A stretch of 64,000 nt of DNA, from contig NZ_KV757607.1 of assembly GCF_001712795.1 (NCBI RefSeq), positions 38,004-102,003 of the forward strand. Reading direction: 5' to 3'. The translations under genes were made by a program, and so were the position numbers. The DNA is from Nostoc sp. KVJ20. Its GTDB lineage: Bacteria; Cyanobacteriota; Cyanobacteriia; Cyanobacteriales; Nostocaceae. This document shows positions 33,348-41,200 of this stretch, piece by piece. The notes below the pieces were generated by a model that was not told the origin of the DNA, did no database searches, and worked only from the letters and a program-made list of their open reading frames with translations. How positions within the stretch are numbered: the first letter of the stretch is position 1; every line of letters begins with the position of its first letter.

Positions 33348-34148
33348 TTATTGAGGCACTTTAGCGGGTTTCAAATTTCTAGCTTTGTAGAACATTTCCA
33401 AACTATTGCGATCGCCTACAAAACGCCAGTGCCAAGGCTCATAACTCACACCTTGAGCATTATCTTTGGGAAATGACATTTCAAAGCTAAAACGCGCTGC
33501 ATTTGCTTGCAGCCACCGATAAGCCTTGGTATTTTCAAAGTTGGTTTGGAGATTAGTTGCTGGTACTGATCCGTCTCCAATATCCACAGCATAACCTGTA
33601 TGATGTTCGCTATGACCAGGAGGAGCGCTGAGGGCAGCTCGTTCTATTGGCGTTTGATTTCGCTGGGCACCGACACCAAAAAACAACGGCTCCTGGTCTT
33701 TGACTGAGCGAAAGCCAGAAATTGGTACTAAAATCACACCTGCACTCCGCGCTGCTGCTACCATCTCCTCAAACTTTTGGGCAGCAGATTTTTGCATTCT
33801 AATGCCCCTATTTGCGGAGATGGTTACTAGTTCTGATTCAGGGGCTTCTGGGTATGCCAGATGCCCTAACAGAGTATTGACATTATCCGATTCTGTAGTT
33901 GGTGTAGGTGTAGAACTAGTGGGCGAGGGTTGAGAATCGGCAATTTTTTTGGGTGAAGTAACGAAAAACAAAAAACCGCTAATTAAAGCCAGCAAGACAA
34001 ATCCCGCAACTCCCCCAATCAGGATAATTCGGGGTTGCAACCAAATTTTAGGTGTTGCAACAGGGGTATCGCGTACAGCCACTGGAATATCATCACCAAG
34101 GTCATTCGATGAGTTTTGCGGTCTTCCAGAAAACCCTGCCTTATTCAA
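33348..34148 (-). CDS. D-alanyl-D-alanine carboxypeptidase, VanY-like, membrane anchored
   Basis: 266 residues if it starts at TTG 34148, which has AGGAG seven bases before it; a GTG at 34193 would add 15 residues but overlaps the divergent gene. One membrane segment (IILIGGVAGFVLLALISGFL, ~40-60) and a Pro/Ser/Thr-rich linker precede the peptidase domain. Zinc and catalytic motifs of the M15/VanY family are present: GHSEHHTGYAVDIGD (SxHxxGxAxD) and EPWHWRFVG. It trims the terminal D-Ala from peptidoglycan stem peptides at the cell wall. Divergent from the AEC transporter gene, with almost no intergenic space. Confidence 0.88.
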   Translation of the reverse strand: MNKAGFSGRPQNSSNDLGDDIPVAVRDTPVATPKIWLQPRIILIGGVAGFVLLALISGFLFFVTSPKKIADSQPSPTSSTPTPTTESDNVNTLLGHLAYPEAPESELVTISANRGIRMQKSAAQKFEEMVAAARSAGVILVPISGFRSVKDQEPLFFGVGAQRNQTPIERAALSAPPGHSEHHTGYAVDIGDGSVPATNLQTNFENTKAYRWLQANAARFSFEMSFPKDNAQGVSYEPWHWRFVGDRNSLEMFYKARNLKPAKVPQ

Positions 34149-34187
34149 GGATAAACTCCTGTTTTTGTGGGACAGCCATAACAAATT

Positions 34188-35168
34188 TTGCACTGGACAA
34201 AAGTAGAAGTAACAGGTAGCATTTTACATCTGTGGTTTTTAGGCGCAATCTTGACAAACCTTTTAGAACTATACGTCAAGCTAGGAGGATTAGTCCTGGT
34301 AGGTTTCATTCTGGGACGCAAACTACCTGTGACAGTTCCTACACGTTTAGGACAATTCCTCTTTTGGGTGGGAGTACCCATAAGCATAGTATCGTTTTTG
34401 CGTCAATCCAGTTTATCAGGGCAAATTTGGATTGCACCTGCGATCGCTTACCTAGCCATTTTACTAGGAGCATTTTTAGCTTGGTTAGGGATTAAAGCAC
34501 AAGCCTATTTTAGAAAGACTGTCCCCCAACAATCCACTCAGGCTAGCTTGATCCTAGCGGCAACGCTGGGTAATACAGGTTATCTTGGCTTTCCCATCAC
34601 CTTAGCAATACTAGGCAAAGAATACTTTGTTTGGGCATTATTTTACGATTTGTTAGGTTCATTCCCCGGAACTTATGGCTTGGGTGTTTTGCTAGCAGCC
34701 CGTTTTGGCGGCGATGTCCAAAATCACTGGCAGACTGCTAGGGCGATCTTAATTAATCCTGCCCTGTGGAGTTTCGGATTTGGCTTGCTGGTTCAAAAAG
34801 CGACAATTCCCACGGTAGTAGAATTTTGCTTAGAGAAATTGGCTTGGATTAGTGTAGCTTTATCTCTGGTGTTAATTGGAATGCGACTAGGGCTGCTCAA
34901 ATCTTGGCGTAGCCTACCACAAGCCGGGATGAGCTTGGGAATCAAAATGCTGCTAGTTCCCTTGATATTGGGCAGCATACTACCACTGTTTGGATTAACT
35001 GGTTCCGCAGCAAAGGTAATTCTCTTACAAATGGCCATGCCTCCAGCTTTCGGTACACTGGTAATTGCTGAGACATTCAATCTCGATCGCGATCTGGCAG
35101 TTACGGCGTTAGCTGCTGGAACTATAGTATTGCTGGTTACTCTCCCAATTTGGCTGTGGCTGTTTTAA
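34188..35168 (+). CDS. AEC (auxin efflux carrier) family transporter
   Basis: 326 residues with about ten hydrophobic segments in the two five-helix bundles typical of the family; the conserved ATLGNTGYLGFPIT and the C-terminal AMPPAFGTLVIAETFNLDRD are clear. The start is uncertain: TTG 34188 overlaps the reverse-strand gene, while TTG 34251 (TNLLELYVKLGGLVLVGFIL) fits the family start better. Bacterial AEC proteins export or import small organic acids; the substrate here is unknown. It is curious that a GH3 gene, also named for auxin, lies 1.7 kb upstream, but the two genes are separated by two reverse-strand genes. Confidence 0.85.
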   Translation: MHWTKVEVTGSILHLWFLGAILTNLLELYVKLGGLVLVGFILGRKLPVTVPTRLGQFLFWVGVPISIVSFLRQSSLSGQIWIAPAIAYLAILLGAFLAWLGIKAQAYFRKTVPQQSTQASLILAATLGNTGYLGFPITLAILGKEYFVWALFYDLLGSFPGTYGLGVLLAARFGGDVQNHWQTARAILINPALWSFGFGLLVQKATIPTVVEFCLEKLAWISVALSLVLIGMRLGLLKSWRSLPQAGMSLGIKMLLVPLILGSILPLFGLTGSAAKVILLQMAMPPAFGTLVIAETFNLDRDLAVTALAAGTIVLLVTLPIWLWLF

Positions 35169-35247
35169 TTTTAGATTTAGGCACTGTGATGCGATCGCTT
35201 AAAACCCCAGGCAAAAGGCATCTTAATAAAATTTAAAAATTAATTGT

Positions 35248-36156
35248 ATGCTCCATCCACAAAAGCTACCATTTCTAGAATCTATTGGTTGGCAGCTAAA
35301 AAATGTATATCAAATGAGTGAAAAAGAAATTGTTCAATTGTATCAACGCAATTGGCATCATCAAACTACATTCAACAATTTAAAAAAAGAAGAAAAGGAT
35401 TTTGTACATTATTTAGCAAAAAAATATAACTCTTGGATATTACCTGATTTTGAAATGTTTCATCTCGCCCATCACAAGAATATACTTAAAATCCTTAATG
35501 CTTTCAATCCAGAAGTTTTTAAAAAAGCTTCTGCATACTTTGGCGGCGGTACACTCTTGGCGTTAGAGTATGATGAATACAGACTTAGTAAAGATATTGA
35601 TTTTCTCTTCCCTTATGGAACTGAAAATTACAGGTATTTAAGAAATCTGATTTACGACGAAGGAATTGTAGCATTATTTCAAAGTACAACAGATATCGAA
35701 TTGGGTGACACTACAATCAATCAATATGGTATTCGTTTCCCTGTTGTAGTCAATGAAATAACTATTAAAGTAGAAATTGTAGCCAATGGAATTTTTACTT
35801 TAGACCCTCCTGTTTATCCGGAATGGACAAAAATACCTTGTCTGAGTATAAGCGATAGATTCACATCGAAACTAATGGCTAATGCCGACCGATGGAACGA
35901 TTCAAGTACACAATCTAGAGATTTGATTGACTTAGCAATATTGCGTGTAAATCACGAAATACCCGCACGTGCAATAGCTAAAGCTGAAGAAAGCTACGAA
36001 GTAAAAAAACCATTAGTTAAAGCCATCACTAATTTTACTGAAAAAGAAAAATATAGAGATAAATGTTTTCATGAGTTAAACATACCTGAAGAAAAATTTC
36101 CAATAATAATGGATGGAATAAATTGGCTTCTTGCTGACTTTGAATCTATGAATTAA
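35248..36156 (+). CDS. AbiEii/AbiGii-type nucleotidyltransferase, without a recognised partner
   Basis: 302 residues. The AbiEii pattern is present: YFGGGTLLALEYDEYRLSKDIDFLFP (GG-T-L...S-DIDF, ~108-133) and the third acidic position in ITIKVEIVANG, followed by DRFTSKLMANADRW and RDLIDLAILR. Enzymes of this type act as toxins of abortive-infection or TA systems. No antitoxin-like gene adjoins it: the upstream gene is a transporter and the downstream gene is tsaB on the other strand. So it is either an orphan or works with a distant regulator. The final sequence before the stop is followed by GAATTCA heptamers. Confidence 0.85.
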   Translation: MLHPQKLPFLESIGWQLKNVYQMSEKEIVQLYQRNWHHQTTFNNLKKEEKDFVHYLAKKYNSWILPDFEMFHLAHHKNILKILNAFNPEVFKKASAYFGGGTLLALEYDEYRLSKDIDFLFPYGTENYRYLRNLIYDEGIVALFQSTTDIELGDTTINQYGIRFPVVVNEITIKVEIVANGIFTLDPPVYPEWTKIPCLSISDRFTSKLMANADRWNDSSTQSRDLIDLAILRVNHEIPARAIAKAEESYEVKKPLVKAITNFTEKEKYRDKCFHELNIPEEKFPIIMDGINWLLADFESMN

Positions 36157-36206
36157 AGGAATTTAAATGGAAATTAAACTTGATGGTAAAGCAATTTTTA
36201 ATTATT

Positions 36207-36265
36207 GAAGAAGAATTCAGAAGTCAGAATTCAGGAGTCAGAATTCAGAAGTCAGGAGTCAGAAT
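36207..36265. repeat. GAATTCA/GGAGTCA/GAAGTCA heptamer array
   Basis: Consecutive heptamers such as GAATTCA, GAAGTCA, GGAGTCA. The same family occurs near 9398-9425, 9626-9672 and 57590-57612. Confidence 0.9.
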
Positions 36266-36274
36266 AAAGACGCG

Positions 36275-36317
36275 ACGCTCGTTCGCGTAGCGTGTCGTAA
36301 ACAAGACTCGCTAACGC
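36275..36317. repeat. Dispersed 43-bp repeat, copy B
   Basis: Reverse complement of copy A at 9458-9500 with one base difference. It directly follows a GAATTCA-type heptamer array, as copy A does. Confidence 0.88.
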
Positions 36318-36336
36318 CAAACGAGAACCGCTATAG

Positions 36337-36993
36337 TTAAACTTCTACTGGATGCTGACCATAATATGGCAAAGCCTCTGACCAATTAGGAAATTTGCCT
36401 TCTTGCCAATCAAGATTAGCTAGTTCCAAAATACTTGTCACCGTCGCTGCTAACCCAGATTGTGCTTGAATTAACTGATAATTAGTATTCCAATTAGCTA
36501 AAGTTTCCTGCCATGCTTCTGGTGTCAACACTCTATCTGATAAACACACTTTTAGTTTAGAAATATCTGGCTCAAACTGATAAATAGCAGCAAAAATTTG
36601 ACCTCGTTGGGCTGGCATTTCCACAGCAATAGTTTTTAGATTTTGACTTTTGCCTGCTTCTGACCAAGCTACCGCAGCCAAAGTTGAAATCGCAAATACA
36701 GGAATATCTAACTGTTGCCCTAAAGTCCGAGCAGTCACAACACCAATTCGAGTTCCCGTAAAGCCGCCAGGGCCTTTTGCTACGGCGATAAATGACAAAT
36801 CTGCCCAAGTTTGCGGTTTGATAAATTCAATTAAATATTGATGTATTAGACTAGATAAATCACGTCCCAAATTCCAAACTTGAGAGCGAGTCTCGCCTGC
36901 AAAATTACTAATTGCTAGCCCTAATTCGGGAGTGGTAGTGTGCAGTGATAAAGCGTATTTTGTGGTTGTGAGGTGTTTTAGTTGTGTGGTCAA
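36337..36993 (-). CDS. tsaB: tRNA threonylcarbamoyladenosine biosynthesis protein TsaB
   Basis: 218 residues. It has the ASKHA-fold pattern of TsaB, the non-catalytic partner of TsaD in making t6A37 of tRNAs: YALSLHTTTPELGLAIS at the N-terminus, then SFIAVAKGPGGFTGTRIGVV (GPGSFTGxRxG family signature with F for S), ARTLGQQLDIPVFAISTLAA and EMPAQRGQIFAAIYQF. Essential in bacteria. Single gene on the minus strand between repeats; ATG at 36993. Confidence 0.92.
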   Translation of the reverse strand: MTTQLKHLTTTKYALSLHTTTPELGLAISNFAGETRSQVWNLGRDLSSLIHQYLIEFIKPQTWADLSFIAVAKGPGGFTGTRIGVVTARTLGQQLDIPVFAISTLAAVAWSEAGKSQNLKTIAVEMPAQRGQIFAAIYQFEPDISKLKVCLSDRVLTPEAWQETLANWNTNYQLIQAQSGLAATVTSILELANLDWQEGKFPNWSEALPYYGQHPVEV

Positions 36994-36999
36994 AGTTAA

Positions 37000-37446
37000 T
37001 TAAAATATTGATTTTTTAGAGTTGACTTGATTTCTCTATTCAACCACATCTTTAAATACATTCCCAGCCTCCAGGCTGGGAACGAGACGACACAAGCTTT
37101 TGGGCTTTTCTTAGTGCCATTCAGCTTAGAGATTGTTTGAAAAGTCTAAATTATTACTTGCCTCTGCGACTAAAAGTTGCAGCTATACATAACAAAACCC
37201 GCCTACGCGGGTTATAAAACTTAATTTTCTGCTAGTCCACGCAGGTGGAGTTAGCCTGTGTAGTAGCGAATTATATTCGCCTAAAACTTTTCAAATATCC
37301 TTTTAGGCATAGTCCGTCGTAGACATCCCTCTATTAATAATAGTGTTTGCTTCCTGATTTGTAAGGGCTGAAACCCCTACTATTAGGTTATTTTTCAAAA
37401 ATTTATGGTTTACTGGTTATAGTCAAATAGGTGTTTTTGAGCGCTA
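37000..37446. other. Intergenic region rich in dispersed hairpin repeats
   Basis: It contains the hairpin CCCAGCCTCCAGGCTGGG (37064-37081) and a probable MITE-like repeat from about 37189 to 37289 (AACCCGCCTACGCGGGTT, then GTCCACGCAGGTGGAG, ending GCGAATTATATTCGC), all of which are palindromic. The last part carries a GCATAGTCCGTCGTAGACAT repeat piece. No credible coding frame. Confidence 0.6.
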
Positions 37447-37455
37447 TTGATAGCC

Positions 37456-37875
37456 ATGTTTATCTTCAATCCAAAATATTTTTACTTCACAGTTACATTA
37501 TTTTTAATAGAGGTATATATTGCTGTTTTTGTAAATGAGAGTTTTATCCGTCCTTTCATTGGTGATGTTTTAGTATTTATACTAATTTATTGCTTTGTCA
37601 AAACCTTTTTCAATATACACTCATCCATCGTCGCTTTATCAGTTTTTGCGTTTTCTTGTACTATCGAAATACTTCAATATTTTAATTTTGTAAATAATTT
37701 AGGATTGCAAAAATATAAGATTCTAGCTGTTGCCTTGGGAAGTGTATTTGATTGGAAGGATATCATTGCTTATGCAATAGGTATTATAACAGTCCTATGC
37801 TTGGAGAAACTCCCCAGAAAAGTTATTGCTGCCAAGTCGCGAAAAGCCACGCGAAATTGCCCTGATGTCAAATGA
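37456..37875 (+). CDS. DUF2809-family small membrane protein
   Basis: 139 residues from ATG 37456; a TTG three codons upstream is possible. Four to five hydrophobic segments with the family motif [20 protein letters not shown] (RpxxGDxLvxxLiY) and [34 protein letters not shown]. Function of DUF2809 is unknown. The C-terminal ~15 residues ([15 protein letters not shown]) run into DNA shared with the WD40 relic and may be altered. Confidence 0.8.
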   Translation: MFIFNPKYFYFTVTLFLIEVYIAVFVNESFIRPFIGDVLVFILIYCFVKTFFNIHSSIVALSVFAFSCTIEILQYFNFVNNLGLQKYKILAVALGSVFDWKDIIAYAIGIITVLCLEKLPRKVIAAKSRKATRNCPDVK

Positions 37876-38190
37876 AGATGGCGTAGTGCGATCGCTACTT
37901 TTGAGTGACAGTCACGATCGCACAATTAAGCTGTGGGATGTGACAACAGGACGCTGCATCAAAACGTTGATGGCTGATCGTCTTTATGAAGGCATGAATA
38001 TCAAAGGAACAACGGGATTCAATACTGCTTGGGTAAAGCATTTTGAACTCGGAATTGGGTTTTGGGAAAAGGTTAAAGGGTAAAGGTTAAAGGTTTTTTC
38101 TTTCCCCTTACCCCAAACCCAATTCCCCAAAACCCGACAAGTATTGCAACGGGATTGACTGAAGCTGAAAAAGATACCCTGAAAGCTTGA
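37868..38190 (+). pseudogene. C-terminal relic of a WD40-repeat protein, split by a MITE
   Basis: [20 protein letters not shown], then [20 protein letters not shown] is the last WD40 blade and tail typical of large cyanobacterial NB-ARC/WD40 proteins. At 38020 the frame enters a 127-bp insertion. Removing it and one 10-bp direct repeat restores KGTTGLTEAEKDTLKA and a stop at 38188-38190, the normal end of such proteins. The N-terminal 1000 or so residues are missing, so the gene was already a fragment. Confidence 0.82.
38020..38146. mobile_element. MITE, copy 1 (TIR CAATACT..., 10-bp target duplication)
   Basis: 127 bp with imperfect terminal inverted repeats (CAATACTGCTTGGG / CGACAAGTATTG) flanked by the exact direct repeat CAACGGGATT at 38010-38019 and 38147-38156. 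The interior is an inverted A/G-rich and C/T-rich tract. It interrupts the WD40 relic. A second family member is at 48634-48754. Confidence 0.85.
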
Positions 38191-38221
38191 GGGGGAATTG
38201 AGAATTAAGGCGAAAAGGTTG

Positions 38222-41200
38222 TCAAGGTTGATTGTGCCCAATAAGATTAACGATCGCAGCGGCTAAATCTACAGGATCGACGGGTTTTGGTAAGTGTTTT
38301 TGAAATCCTGCTGCCATTGCTTGGTTATAATTAATTTCTCCAGCATAAGCAGTCAAAGCGATCGCTGGAATTTCCCCACCTTGTTCTGGCGGTAATTTTC
38401 TCACCTCGCCAAGCAACATATAGCCATCCATAAAAGGCATTCCAATATCACTTAACAGGATATCTGGCTTGGATTGCACTAATATTTCTAGCGCTTCGGT
38501 TGCTGATTCAACTGCTGTTACAGTTGCACCATATTGTTCTAGCGCAAAGCTAAAAAACTCTCGCACATCTGCTTGATCGTCCACAAGCAATATTTGCACC
38601 CCAGCAAGTAATGTCTCGTCGGTACTAACTTCTGCTTGAGAAGCCTCATCACTGCTGACTCTCAACTCAGAATTTTTCAGCAAAGGTAGTCTGACTGTAA
38701 AGGTAGCCCCCTGTCCTTCTCCCGGACTCTCTGCCTGAACTGTACCACCATGAAGTTCTACGAGATGGCGTACAATTGCCAGTCCCAATCCCAATCCGCC
38801 AAATACTCTGGTTGTCTTAGCATCTGCTTGGCGGAAGTAATCAAAAACGTAGGGCAAAAATTCCGGGTTGATTCCCTTACCTGTATCAATCACCTGGATT
38901 TGGGCATCTAACCCAACTTGCTCTAGACGCACTTCTACAAGTCCTTCTGTGGGTGTGAATTTAACGGCATTGGAGAGGAGATTCCACATGACTTGTTGTA
39001 AGCGATCGCCATCGCCGAGAACTTTGCCGATATCATCACTTAACACCGTTTGAATTTGAATTGATTTGGCTTCTGCTGCTAAACGCACCGTTTCTAGTGC
39101 AGCTGCGATCACAGCTTTCAAATTCACTGCATAGAGATTTAACCTGACTTTACCTTGTAAAATCCGCGAAACATCAAGTAAATCCCCAATCAATTGGGTT
39201 TGTAACTTAGCATTCCGCTCGATTGTTTCCAACGCCCGGATTTTGGTGGGTTCGTCGAACTTGCGGGTTCTGAGTAACTTTGCCCACCCTAAAATCGGAT
39301 TCAGGGGCGTTCGGAGTTCATGGGAAAGGACAGCCAGAAATTCATCCTTAATCCGGTTGGCTGTCTCGGCTTGCGCCCTTGCGGTCTTTTCGGCTTCGTA
39401 AAGTTGAGCGCGGGCAATAGCTTGAGCACACTGTTGTCCCAGTGTCAACATAAATCCCCGGTCTTCTTCGTTAAATATTTGTCCGGTAGTAAAGCTTAAT
39501 CCCAAAGCCCCAATTACTTTACCTTCTACTATCAAGGGAATGGAAGCCCAGGCATTATTCGCTATAACAGTCACAAAATCTGCTAAGTCGGGATATCTAG
39601 CAATCATGGCTGCTAAATTTTCTAAAAAAATCGGCTGCCCAGTTCTGACTGTTTCTGCTATTTGGTTAGGTGCTGTTAGCGGAAAACTTGTCCAAGTATT
39701 TATGAGTGTTTGCGGATAGCCAATTGCTTGCACAACTTTTAGGGTAGTATTTCCTTCAGTAAGTAAGACAACGGAACCACCAGTAGCTTCCAAAGCGGCA
39801 ATGCCTTGGTTCACCACTACATCAGTCACCTGTTGGGGAGTTAAGGCTTCCGAGAAGGCAGCAGTTATTTTTTGTAAAAGTACTGTGCGATTGACAGACC
39901 GTTCAGCTTCCTGTTTTGCCTGTTGAGTTTCCTGGTAGAGTCTAGCATTGTCGATGGCTGTCGCCGCCCGACGAGCAATATCCTCTGCTAAAGCCAAGTC
40001 TGTTTGTTGGTAGTACCGACCAGATTCGGCGGTAAAAAAAGAGATTGCTCCAAATAATTGCCCACGGGAACGGACTGGAATCACCATGAGAGAACGAATA
40101 CCCAAGCTTCGCAGCAATTGCAGATGTTCCTCATTTTCAGCCATCTCTACAAGATTAGAGTCAGATAATTCGGAGTAAAAGGCAGATATTCCTAGCCTTA
40201 GCTGCCGGACAAGCTGTTTGGCTCTGCTTTTGGGTCGATAACGTCGTCGGATTTCGTCTAAAATATTTAGTTTTGTAGGGTCGGCAATTGCGATCGCAAT
40301 TTGTTTACTTGACCAATCTTCCTGGAAAACATCTACAATACACAAGTCTGCGAGGGTTGGAACTGCCAGATTAGCCACACTTTCCAAAGCGATCTCATAA
40401 TCTAATGAGGCAGCTAGTAAGGTACTGGCTTCGACTAAAAACTGTTGTGTGGCTTCAACTCGTTTGCGTTCGCTAATATCCTCAATAATGCCTAATGCAT
40501 ACTTTGGTTGTCCGTTAGCATTCCAAACTGCTGATGAAGTTAGATTTACCCAAACAATGGAACCATCTTTGCGGATGTAGCGCTTCTCTAGGGAATAACC
40601 ACTAATTTCTTTTGCCAAGACTCGCCGAGCATTCTCCCAATCAACTTCTAAGTCATCAGGGTGGGTAATTTCCTCGAAGTTCATTTGAATTAACTCTTCA
40701 TGGCTGTATCCAGTAATTTCGCACAGAGCAGAATTAATTTGTAGAAATTGTCCATCCAACGCTACCAGACTAATCCCCACAGCTGCCTGATTGAAGATTG
40801 TTCGGAACCTTTCTTCGCTTTCCCGCAAAGCAACTTCTGTTTCCTTTGCTGCTGTCATATCTGCCAAAATAATTCCAATCCCTACTGTTTCACCCATTGC
40901 ATTGTTAACTGGGTAATAGTTGCCCAGCCAGTAACCGTAACGTTCGGGTTCCTCTCTTGTATCACCGCTAATTTCCACATTCAGCAGGGGTTCTCCAGTA
41001 TCCAACACCCGTTGTAACTGTTGCTCTAACTCAGCCGCCATCGCTGGCAACACTTCTCCAAATTTGCGTCCTAGATGTTCTTCTATAGTCAAACCGTTAA
41101 TATCAGCGAAAACTTGATTAATTCTGATATATCGCAGTTCCCGATCTAAAAAGCATACAGCAACGGGAGCAGCACCTAGCAGCGCATCTAGAAGAGATAG

